The notes beneath the pieces were generated by a model. The model was not told the DNA's origin, did not search any database, and was given only the letters and a program-made list of their open reading frames with translations. The translations under genes and the position numbers were made by a program. From JBBDMC01 sp963826055 (GTDB lineage: Bacteria > Pseudomonadota > Alphaproteobacteria > Rhizobiales > Kaistiaceae), in NCBI GenBank assembly GCA_963826055.1, contig CAWGVO010000017.1:310001-374000 (forward strand): a stretch of DNA of 64,000 nucleotides, written 5' to 3'. Below, one piece after another: positions 54,833 to 62,527 of this stretch (position 1 is its first letter; each line of letters opens with the position of its first letter).

Positions 54833-55897
54833 ATGACAACAGGTTGTGTATACGCTCGCCGCCACGAGGGTCGGAGAGTCGTGGGCAAGTTGGGCATGAT
54901 GGCCGGCTTGCTGATAGCGGCTTCGGTTGTTGCCGGCAGCGCCGTTGCGGAGCCGGAGCTCAAAGATATCACGGTCTACAGCGACCTCGACTTCCAAGGG
55001 CCGGTTCAGCTTATCACTGCCCAAAAGAAGGGCTTCTTCGAAAAGTTCGGACTTAACGTCACCGCCAAATACTACCAGAGCGGCAGCGATATTCCGCCCG
55101 GTATGATTGGCGGATCAATCGTGCTCGCCCATGGAGGCTTCGCCAACCCGATGGTGGTCGAAGACCAGGGATTCCCGGTCAAGATCGTCGGTCAAGTCGC
55201 CGACTGGGCGCGTAGCACCGGGATCGTGGTGAAGAAGGAGCTCGCCGACGCATCGCCTACGGATTTGAAGACATTGATTGGCCCCGACATCCCGGTGCTG
55301 AGGATGTTCTGGCTCAACTGGACCAAGGCCAACGGCATCGATCCCGCCAACGTCAAGTGGCTGAACGCGGCGCCGTCGGATGCGCTGGCCGGGTTCATCG
55401 GCGGCAACGCGGACGCCTTGCTGATGTGGGCACCTCAGATCATCAAGGCGGCCGAGACCAACGGCGTGATGTGGGCGGACGGGCGTGTGTCGCACAGGCC
55501 CGGCCACGAGGGCCCACAGTCCGTCTATTACAATTGGGGCGTTATTTTCGCCTCGGCCGACTGGGCCAGCAAATATCCGAAGACGCTTGAGGCGTATCTC
55601 AGCGGCATCTACATGGCGCAGGAGTACATCAAGTGCCACAAGGATGAGGTTGCGCAACTCGTTGGCGACGTCTCGCATATCGACGTTGCCCTCGGCAAGC
55701 AGATCATGGGCATGAACGACTACCAGGTGGGAATGGACGCTTCATTCGTGAAAGAGGCGCAGGGCGCGGCTGATTTCTACCACGGCGCCGGCATGCTCAA
55801 GAAATCATACGACCTCAGCACGATCGTGGACCCATCGCCGATCGACAAGGTGATGAGCGAGGTCGAAGTGCCTGCCGAATGGAAGTCTTGCATGTGA
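54833..55897 (+). CDS. ABC transporter substrate-binding protein (NMT1/THI5-like)
   Basis: 354-residue periplasmic binding protein. Signal peptide near GKLGMMAGLLIAASVVAGSAVA, cleavage before EPELKD. NMT1-like features: YSDLDFQGPVQLITAQKKGFF, NVTAKYYQSGSDIPPGM and LAHGGFANPMV. Related proteins bind pyrimidines, nitrate, sulfonates or small aromatics, so the ligand is open. ATG 54833 follows AAGGGAGGAAC. Confidence 0.85.
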   Translation: MTTGCVYARRHEGRRVVGKLGMMAGLLIAASVVAGSAVAEPELKDITVYSDLDFQGPVQLITAQKKGFFEKFGLNVTAKYYQSGSDIPPGMIGGSIVLAHGGFANPMVVEDQGFPVKIVGQVADWARSTGIVVKKELADASPTDLKTLIGPDIPVLRMFWLNWTKANGIDPANVKWLNAAPSDALAGFIGGNADALLMWAPQIIKAAETNGVMWADGRVSHRPGHEGPQSVYYNWGVIFASADWASKYPKTLEAYLSGIYMAQEYIKCHKDEVAQLVGDVSHIDVALGKQIMGMNDYQVGMDASFVKEAQGAADFYHGAGMLKKSYDLSTIVDPSPIDKVMSEVEVPAEWKSCM

Positions 55898-55945
55898 GAC
55901 AGACTGATCGGCGATCGATCGAACGCGCGTAAAGGAGAAGGACAT

Positions 55946-56449
55946 ATGGTCAAGCACGTCGCTGGCAAATTGAAAGAAGTGATCTATGCACACTTCGAGC
56001 CCAACGAAGACCTGATGAAGGGCATCAAGCAGGTGGTGGTCGAGCGCAAGATCCATACCGGGTTGGTGCTTTCGATCACCGGAGGGCTGGTCAAGGCGCG
56101 CCTGTCATATTTTCCGCACGCGGGGCCACTCAATTCGACGCCGATCGACTTCTTCGACATCCCGGGTCCGCTCGAGGCGAGCGGACACGGGGTGATCGGC
56201 CTGAAAGCCAAAGACGGGTCGCCGTACGTTCATGTCCACCTCGACGTGACGAACGGCGACTACGCGATCATGGGGCACTTGGAGGAAGGAACGATCGTCC
56301 GCTCTCTTTACAAGCGCTCTCACTTCACGATTGCACTGGCGTCGGTCGAAGGCGTGGCGTTCAACCTGCTCGAGGATGAAGAGGCACGCAAAGCCAGTCC
56401 GGAGAAGTTCCCCGTTGGTGTGCTGTATCACGAGCTTGCCGAAGTCTGA
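55946..56449 (+). CDS. PPC/DUF296-domain protein
   Basis: 167 residues. The PPC fold is indicated by GLVLSITGGLVKARLSYF, YVHVHLDVTNGDYAIMGHLEEGTIV, whose HVH and GHL patterns match the domain. Plant relatives bind DNA; bacterial ones are of unknown function, and the histidines suggest a metal site. Start at ATG 55946, AAAGGAGAAGGAC upstream. Between the binding protein and the aldolase in the same operon. Confidence 0.8.
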   Translation: MVKHVAGKLKEVIYAHFEPNEDLMKGIKQVVVERKIHTGLVLSITGGLVKARLSYFPHAGPLNSTPIDFFDIPGPLEASGHGVIGLKAKDGSPYVHVHLDVTNGDYAIMGHLEEGTIVRSLYKRSHFTIALASVEGVAFNLLEDEEARKASPEKFPVGVLYHELAEV

Positions 56450-56543
56450 GCTTCATGACCGAGCTCGCGGTGGCATTGTATTGCCCGTAGGGTCCAGCCG
56501 AGAGCCGCTCTGAGGTTGAAGGACCACAAGAACGGACTGAAGA

Positions 56544-57341
56544 ATGAAAGAAAACAAGACCAAGCGGCTGCTGCGTGAGGGCAAGACGGCGATTGGCACG
56601 TTTTGCTATTTTCCGACGCCGTGGGTGGTGGAAATCGCCGGCCTGGCCGGCATGGACTTCGTTATTGTCGATCTCGAGCATGCCGCAAAGGACATGCTCG
56701 TGGTCGAATCCATGGTGGTGGCCGCCGAGCTGACATCGATGACGTCGATCATTCGCGTGCCGTCGGCTGACGAAAAAGAGATCCTGCAGGTTCTCGAGAC
56801 GGGCGCTCAGGGCATCATGGTGCCGCTGGTCGATAGCGCTGAAACTGCGGCGCGCGCGGTTGCGGCGGCAAAGTACCCGCCGGACGGCACCCGGGGTGTG
56901 TGCCGCTCCACCCGTGCCAACCAGTTTGCCATGCAAGTGCCCAAGTTTGCCGAATTTGCCCAATCGACAAACGACGAGATGTTGGTCATCGCGATGATCG
57001 AGGACAAGAAAGGTGTCGAAAATGTCGAGGAGATCCTCGAAACCGGGATCGATGGTATTCTCCTTGGGCCGGCGGACCTCTCGGGTTCTCTGGGCGTGAT
57101 GGGCCAAACGGACCATCCGTTGGTGCGCGAGGCGATCGAGCACGTGACGGCGGCGGTCATGGCGCAGGATCGCGTGTGGATGGGCAATCTCGTGTTCTCG
57201 GCCGACGACGTCGAACGATGGCTGGCCAAGGGCCATCGCTTCTTCAGCTATGGCATCGACACGCAGATGCTCGCGCACAGCTATCAAAAGGCCGTCGAAA
57301 GCGTGCGTGCTCGGATCGCGGACCGGCGATCAAACCGGTAA
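56544..57341 (+). CDS. HpcH/HpaI aldolase family protein
   Basis: 265-residue class II aldolase of the HpcH/HpaI family, which cleaves or forms C-C bonds in 4-hydroxy-2-oxo acids. Motifs: FVIVDLEHAAKD (His/Glu), GTRGVCRS with the active Arg, AMIEDKKGVEN (metal Glu) and LLGPADLSGSLG (metal Asp). Alternative roles in this family include 2-dehydro-3-deoxy sugar acid aldolase. Last gene before tRNA-Pro, probably in the operon beginning with the M24 gene, which suggests that the ABC ligand feeds an aldol-cleaved acid. Confidence 0.88.
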   Translation: MKENKTKRLLREGKTAIGTFCYFPTPWVVEIAGLAGMDFVIVDLEHAAKDMLVVESMVVAAELTSMTSIIRVPSADEKEILQVLETGAQGIMVPLVDSAETAARAVAAAKYPPDGTRGVCRSTRANQFAMQVPKFAEFAQSTNDEMLVIAMIEDKKGVENVEEILETGIDGILLGPADLSGSLGVMGQTDHPLVREAIEHVTAAVMAQDRVWMGNLVFSADDVERWLAKGHRFFSYGIDTQMLAHSYQKAVESVRARIADRRSNR

Positions 57342-57498
57342 GCCGCGGCACCGGCGAAATTGCCTGCCAGATCGCGGTCCACCCGCCGAATGTCCGAAGA
57401 CCGGCTCGTGCGTGAGACGACGCCGCTGCAGGAGCGGCAGTTTCTAAGCTACCCCGGTTTTGCCGAAAGCGTCGCCCGGGGTTCGTGCAGCTAAATCC

Positions 57499-57575
<77 letters not shown>

Positions 57576-57629
57576 ACCGCGCCGGACTATAGGTGCCGAC
57601 CGGCCGTCGTGCAACGCGGCAGGGGGGCG

Positions 57630-58031
57630 CTACCGGCTCTTCTTGCACGGGCCGCTCTGCAGCCGTGCGCCGGGGTGGTCGATCGGCCAGCCCTTGGCGT
57701 GCGCCTCCTCGTGGGCGAGCACCTCGCGCTTGCATTCCGGCGTCACATCGGTCGGGTAGTAGATCGTCGGCGTGTCGCTCGTCTCCCACGGATAGACGAA
57801 ACCCAGTGGGTCGGCGCAATAGTCGAGGCCGGCGGCGCGACGCGGCAGCCCGGCAAACTTGCGGTAGAGCTGCTGGAGGTCGGCGAGCGGCAAGCCCTTG
57901 TACTTGACCTGCGGTAGCGGCTTGTTGGCGTAGGACGCGGGCGGGAGTGCCCGGATCCGACAATCGATCTCCGCGTGGGCGGCAGACATAGTTAAGAGGG
58001 CGGCAGCTGCCGCCAATACCAATCGCCACAT
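57630..58031 (-). CDS. Small exported protein with an HExxH motif
   Basis: 133 residues with a clean signal peptide (LVLAAAAALLTMSAAHA, cleaved before EIDCRI). Mature part has four cysteines (CRIR, DYCADP, PECKRE, GPCKK), suggesting two disulfides, and an HEEAH sequence in VLAHEEAHAKGWPIDHPG that matches the zinc-peptidase HExxH pattern. No family is recognised with confidence. It follows tRNA-Pro on the same strand. Confidence 0.65.
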   Translation of the reverse strand: MWRLVLAAAAALLTMSAAHAEIDCRIRALPPASYANKPLPQVKYKGLPLADLQQLYRKFAGLPRRAAGLDYCADPLGFVYPWETSDTPTIYYPTDVTPECKREVLAHEEAHAKGWPIDHPGARLQSGPCKKSR

Positions 58032-58389
58032 GACCCCATTCCTGCGATTTGAGCTTCAATTAGCTAAAAAGCAACGTATCGGGATGGGGGCGGTAACGCA
58101 TCATCAAGTACGGAATAGGGTAAAGCCGCTGGCAGGGTTACCGCAGTGTTGATGGCTCGTTTGATCTAAGCCGATGGGCAGAAAACCGGCGCGATACTTG
58201 AGATTCGTGGCTCCAGAGCTTTTGCCGCCGCCGCCACGAATTCGGTGCCCCGCGGTTGTTTTGTCACACATCTCTAAAATTGGAATCGAAAACGACCGCC
58301 GGACTTAGCCACATGTACGGGTGCCACGAGGTACTGATCGCCCGTCCGATAACGGGCGCTATCGAAATCCTCGGAAGGGACACGACACA
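58032..58389. other. Intergenic region between two exported-protein genes
   Basis: No gene recognised. Near its right end, in the 5' leader of the next gene, a 7-bp stem CGCCCGT / ACGGGCG with a 6-base loop (58339-58358) is followed by the ribosome-binding site. The left part contains the divergent upstream region of the HExxH protein gene. Confidence 0.4.
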
Positions 58390-58800
58390 GTGGACAAGAC
58401 TGCACGAATCGTAGCCGCCGCACTCTTCGCCGCGGGCCTGGCACAATCAACACCAGCCCTGTCGCTCGAAACGACCGCAGAGGCCTTCATGCGCGGACTG
58501 TCGTCTGACTTTGCCGTGGGCAATCTGGCGGATGTTCAGGCCAAGCTCGACGAACTGAAGAAGAGCGGCTTCGAGGGCGTTCTCGTTGACAAGCGGAGGG
58601 TGCCGCTCGCCAACCTGATCGAGATTCTGAGCAAGGTGCGCGCCGGCAGCGTCGATGCCAACCGGATCGCTGCTCAGTTGAACGCCATCATCGCCCGGGC
58701 CGACCAGGTCCGCTTCATCGTCGGCGACATCAAGGTCGGATCGGCCGATCTCGGTGGAGGAAGCAAAGGGCCGATGTTCCCGGCCGGCTCCGCCGGTTAG
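58390..58800 (+). CDS. Hypothetical exported protein
   Basis: 136 residues, not assigned to a family. GTG start at 58390, preceded by GGAAGGGA. The N-terminus IVAAALFAAGLAQSTPALS looks like a signal peptide. The mature part is helical and ends in a Gly-rich tail (DLGGGSKGPMFPAGSAG). The spacing of charged and hydrophobic residues suggests a coiled segment near residues 50-90. It stands beside the exopolysaccharide genes, but a link is not shown. Confidence 0.55.
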   Translation: MDKTARIVAAALFAAGLAQSTPALSLETTAEAFMRGLSSDFAVGNLADVQAKLDELKKSGFEGVLVDKRRVPLANLIEILSKVRAGSVDANRIAAQLNAIIARADQVRFIVGDIKVGSADLGGGSKGPMFPAGSAG

Positions 58801-58919
58801 TCCAAGCAGACTCGCCCGTTTCTGCGGCTGGAAGCCGGGGACGCGCAAGCGTCGCCGGCTTCAGCTTGTCTGGCGTCGGGTGGGGGTGACCGGCCATCGC
58901 GGCGCTGGCGAGGCCGCGA

Positions 58920-60485
58920 TCAGTAAGCGTTTTCGGTGTGGATCAGGCTCAGCGGCGTCTGGGCGAGGATCCGCAGGTCCAGCAGCACCGACCAGTTCTC
59001 GATGTAGTAGAGGTCGTACTCCACACGACGCTGGAGCTTCTCCTCCGTGTCGGTCTCGCCGCGCCAGCCATTGATTTGCGCCCAGCCTGTGATGCCGGGC
59101 TTGACGCGGTGCCGGGCGAAATAGCCGTCGACGACGTCATGGTAGAGGCGCTTGTCCGCCTTGGCCTGCAGGGCGTGCGGGCGCGGGCCGACCAGCGAGA
59201 GTTGGCCGGCAACGACGTTGAACAACTGCGGCAGTTCGTCAATCGAGGTCTTGCGGATGAACCGTCCGACCCTGGTCACGCGCGGATCGTCGCGGGTTAC
59301 CAGCCGCCGGGCTTCAGCGTCGGCAAGGTTGTGGTGCATCGAGCGGAACTTGAAAACGTCGATCAGCTCGTTGTTGAAGCCGTAGCGCTTCTGGCGAAAG
59401 AGGATGGGGCCCGGGCTCTCCAGACGGATCGCGATAGCGGTCGCCAGCATGACCGGGGATAGCATGATCAATGCCAGTATGGCGATGGCGAGGTCGAAGC
59501 CCCGCTTGATCAGATAATCCCAATCGCCGATCGGTTTGTCGAAGACGTCGAGAAACGGAACCGTGCCGATGAAGGAATAGGACCGCGGGCGCAGGCGCAG
59601 CTTGTTGGTGTGAGCGGACAGGCGGATGTCGACCGGCAGCACCCACAATTGCCGCAGCATCTGCAGCAGCCGGGTCTCCGCGGTAATCGGCAACGCCACG
59701 ATCAGGAGGTCGATGCGGGCAATACGTCCGAACTCGACCAGCTCGGCGACGGTTCCGAGCTTGGGAGTGCCGGCGACCATGGATGGCGAGCGGTCGTCTC
59801 TCCGGTCGTCGAAGACGCCGCAGATGCGGATATCGTTGTCGGGCTGGCCGGCGAGCGCTTCAATCAGTTCCTCGGCAGCGTCGCCGCCGCCAACGATGAC
59901 GGCGCGGCGCTGAAGGCGGCCAGAGCGCGTCCAGCTGCGCACCACCGTCGACAACGACAGCCGCGAGGCGGTGAAGACGACGAGGCCGGCGACGAACCAC
60001 GAGGCAAACCAGACGCGGGAGTAGGTATCGCCTATCTTGGCGAGGAAGCCGACGACGGCGAACAGCGCAAAGACCATCGTCCACGCGAGGAAGATGCGTC
60101 CGAGGCGCAGGCTGCTCGCCCGGAAGGCCGACAGGCCGTAACCGTGGGCGACCTGAACGAAGAGCACGGCCGCGAATGAACCGCCGAGGAGGGGGGCCAC
60201 GTAGTGCAGATCGATCCCTTCGCGCGGGGCGACGTAGAGGAGATACGCCGCTGCCCCGGTCAGCATGAGCAGGATGAACTCGGCGATGCGGGCAAAGCCG
60301 GTGAACAAGACCGGCGACACCGGCCGTCGCGAAAGCCGCTCGGCGACCGCCAGGGCGGCGGTGCTGAGGGCGGCCTGGCGGCGGGTGGGGGTGCTCCAGG
60401 TCGCCGCGTCAGCGACGGCCGCGGCGGAGACGGTAAATGGCTGGTTACGGTCGGTCATCATCAGGCGTTCGACAACGCTCCGCAT
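58920..60485 (-). CDS. Undecaprenyl-phosphate sugar phosphotransferase (exopolysaccharide initiation)
   Basis: 521-residue membrane enzyme of the WcaJ/PssA type that attaches the first sugar phosphate to the lipid carrier. Several N-terminal helices (ARIAEFILLMLTGAAAYLLY and others) are followed by a CoA-binding-like domain (AVIVGGGDAAEELIEAL) and the sugar transferase domain KRGFDLAIAILALIMLSP, FRQKRYGFNNELIDVFKFRSM, RKTSIDELPQLFNVVAGQ and SLVGPRPH. ATG 60485 preceded by GGAGGCGAG. Confidence 0.9.
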   Translation of the reverse strand: MRSVVERLMMTDRNQPFTVSAAAVADAATWSTPTRRQAALSTAALAVAERLSRRPVSPVLFTGFARIAEFILLMLTGAAAYLLYVAPREGIDLHYVAPLLGGSFAAVLFVQVAHGYGLSAFRASSLRLGRIFLAWTMVFALFAVVGFLAKIGDTYSRVWFASWFVAGLVVFTASRLSLSTVVRSWTRSGRLQRRAVIVGGGDAAEELIEALAGQPDNDIRICGVFDDRRDDRSPSMVAGTPKLGTVAELVEFGRIARIDLLIVALPITAETRLLQMLRQLWVLPVDIRLSAHTNKLRLRPRSYSFIGTVPFLDVFDKPIGDWDYLIKRGFDLAIAILALIMLSPVMLATAIAIRLESPGPILFRQKRYGFNNELIDVFKFRSMHHNLADAEARRLVTRDDPRVTRVGRFIRKTSIDELPQLFNVVAGQLSLVGPRPHALQAKADKRLYHDVVDGYFARHRVKPGITGWAQINGWRGETDTEEKLQRRVEYDLYYIENWSVLLDLRILAQTPLSLIHTENAY

Positions 60486-60587
60486 CTCGCCTCCGGCGTC
60501 GTCAAACGGCCGGTTGATGGCAGCTAATGAGCGCCTGCGATAGGTACTCGATCAGATTGTCTTCAGGTGAGAAACCTGGCGTTAGTC

Positions 60588-61775
60588 TTAACGCAGGGCG
60601 GCCGTGTATGCGCCCGCGATGCCGCCAACCATTGCATCGATGGTGAAGGTGTCTTCGGCGCGGGTGCGCAGGCGCGCAGCGGCTTCTTGTGCGGCAGCGG
60701 GATCGGCCACTGCTGCGCTCATGGCGACCGCAAGTGCCAGGGGGGCGCCTGGCGAGACGAGCGCGCTGGCGGCGTCGCCGAAGATCTCCGGAATGCCGCC
60801 GACCCGTGTGGCGATCAGGGGGACACCGGCGCCGATCGCCTCAAGTACGACATACGGCATCGATTCGGCGCGTGAGGGGACCACGACGGTGCGGGCGAGG
60901 GCGAAGGCGTCGCGGGCGGGCATGGGATCACGAAATTCCACGCGGTTCGTCAGGCCCAGACTGGCGACCATCATCTCGTAACGCGGCCTGCCGTCGCCGG
61001 GGCCGACCATGACGGCGGTGGGCGCTTCGCCGGTGCGCTCGCGGATGCGGGCGAGGGCCTCGATGAACACATCCGGCCCCTTCAGGTCGCGCAGCTCGCC
61101 GATGAAGAGGAAGTCGCGGGCATCTCCGGCCGGGGTGACAGGCACAAATTCCTCGCGGGAGAGGCCGTTCACCACCACCGACACGGGCTTCCTCGTTCTG
61201 CCGACCTTGGCAGCGTAGGTGTCGGCCTCGTAGCGGCTGACGAAAATGAATGCGTCGGTCATGCGGGCCAGGATGCGCTCGGCGGGAAAGTAGATGCGAC
61301 CGGCGAGGGAACGCCTCTCGTAGTGGAGGGAGCCCCCGTGTGGCGTGTAGATGCGGGCTACGCGTGAACCAGACGCCCGCAACAGTGTACCGATCGCCCG
61401 CGCGTATGCGCCGCCCTTGGCGCCGTGACCATGCAGGACATCGGGATCGAGTGAACGGATTTCCTTCCTCAGCCGCCAGGCGGTGGTGACGTCCGACGGC
61501 GCCAGTTCGCGGCGCATCGGAACCCGCCGGAGGCCGAGGGCCAGCGCCGGTGTCATCGCAGCGATGGCCCCTTCGGCGAATGGCGTGCCGGGCGAGGCGT
61601 CGCAAACGATGCCGACCGAATGGCCGGCGTTGGCCTGCGCTTCGGCGAGGTCGCGCACATGGCGGAACAGTCCGCCGACCGGCGCGCGAAAGCAGTGGAT
61701 GATTTTCAATTGCGCCCCGGCGGGTGGTGTGCCGCCCGCGTCGGTGACCAGGGCGCGCGCATCATCGAGCCGCAT
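60588..61775 (-). CDS. Glycosyltransferase family 4
   Basis: 395 residues with two Rossmann domains (GT-B). N-terminal KIIHCFRAPVGGLFRHVRDLAEAQ is typical of GT4. The C-terminal donor domain includes FLFIGELRDLKGPDVFIEAL, PSRAESMPYVVLEAIGAGVPL and ATRVGGIPEI, with the EX7E motif. It probably adds a sugar to the lipid-linked repeat unit. Lies 4 bases after the Wza-like gene. Confidence 0.88.
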   Translation of the reverse strand: MRLDDARALVTDAGGTPPAGAQLKIIHCFRAPVGGLFRHVRDLAEAQANAGHSVGIVCDASPGTPFAEGAIAAMTPALALGLRRVPMRRELAPSDVTTAWRLRKEIRSLDPDVLHGHGAKGGAYARAIGTLLRASGSRVARIYTPHGGSLHYERRSLAGRIYFPAERILARMTDAFIFVSRYEADTYAAKVGRTRKPVSVVVNGLSREEFVPVTPAGDARDFLFIGELRDLKGPDVFIEALARIRERTGEAPTAVMVGPGDGRPRYEMMVASLGLTNRVEFRDPMPARDAFALARTVVVPSRAESMPYVVLEAIGAGVPLIATRVGGIPEIFGDAASALVSPGAPLALAVAMSAAVADPAAAQEAAARLRTRAEDTFTIDAMVGGIAGAYTAALR

Positions 61776-61779
61776 GGTT

Positions 61780-62340
61780 CTAGAAGAGCCGCTCGCGCAC
61801 GTAGAGGGTGTCGCCCGGCGCCACCGGGTCGCTCAGCATCAGGCGTGCGGTGCCGACGGCACCGTTGATGCTGCGGGTCGCCTGGACCGACGATTTGTCG
61901 GCGCGCGCGCTGAAGCCGCCGGCTACGGCGATCGCTTGCTGGACGGTCATGCCCGGCACGAACGGATATTGCCCGGCGACGCCGACCTCGCCCATCACGA
62001 AGAACGGCCGGTAGCGGTCGACCTCAACCGAGACGTCGGGGCTGCGCAGGTAGCCATTTTTCAGGCGGGCGGCGATATCGGTTTCGATTTCCCCAGTAGT
62101 GCGTCCGCGCGCCCTGAGCGTGCCGATCAGCGGCATCGAAATGGTGCCGGCCTGGTCGACGACATAAGAATTGGAGAGTTCGTCCTGGCCGAAGACGATC
62201 ACCCGCAGGCGATCGCCGCTGTCCAGCCGGTAGGGTGAAACCAGCTCGGAATGGATGGCGTTGGTGACCTGGGGGTCGGTTGCACAGCCGCTGAGGAGCA
62301 TGAGGCCGATCGCGGAAAAGAGCAGTCCATGCAAACGCAT
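61780..62340 (-). CDS. Polysaccharide export lipoprotein (Wza/GumB-like)
   Basis: 186 residues. Lipoprotein signal with lipobox LSGC (GLMLLSGCATDPQ). The Poly_export domain reads YRLDSGDRLRVIVFGQDELS and SMPLIGTLRARGRTTGEIE; a short SLBB domain follows (VMGEVGVAGQYPFVPGMTVQQA). Outer-membrane channel component for exopolysaccharide. Shorter than Wza (about 380 residues), closer to GumB/ExoF-type proteins. First gene of the minus-strand EPS operon. Confidence 0.88.
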   Translation of the reverse strand: MRLHGLLFSAIGLMLLSGCATDPQVTNAIHSELVSPYRLDSGDRLRVIVFGQDELSNSYVVDQAGTISMPLIGTLRARGRTTGEIETDIAARLKNGYLRSPDVSVEVDRYRPFFVMGEVGVAGQYPFVPGMTVQQAIAVAGGFSARADKSSVQATRSINGAVGTARLMLSDPVAPGDTLYVRERLF

Positions 62341-62456
62341 CGCGGGCCCGGACGGTAGAGGGTGCGTCGTGTCGGCGACACTATTCGGCCCGTATGGTTA
62401 ACCGTTGGTAAAGACGCCGCGCTGCCTCTGGGAAGTATCTGTTTGCAGTAACGCCT

Positions 62457-62474
62457 CGTTAAGCACTGTTAACG
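62457..62474. promoter_or_regulatory. Inverted repeat in the divergent EPS promoter region
   Basis: CGTTAA-N6-TTAACG in the 187-base gap between wza-like and wzz-like starts. The 6-mer GTTAAC also occurs at 62397-62402 (within the palindrome GGTTAACC) and 62500-62505. Repeated symmetric sites in a divergent promoter suggest a regulator-binding cluster; no regulator gene is adjacent. Confidence 0.5.
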
Positions 62475-62527
62475 AAAAGTATACCCCGAAGGGGCGGCTG
62501 TTAACTTTGTGATTACCATAACGGTTG

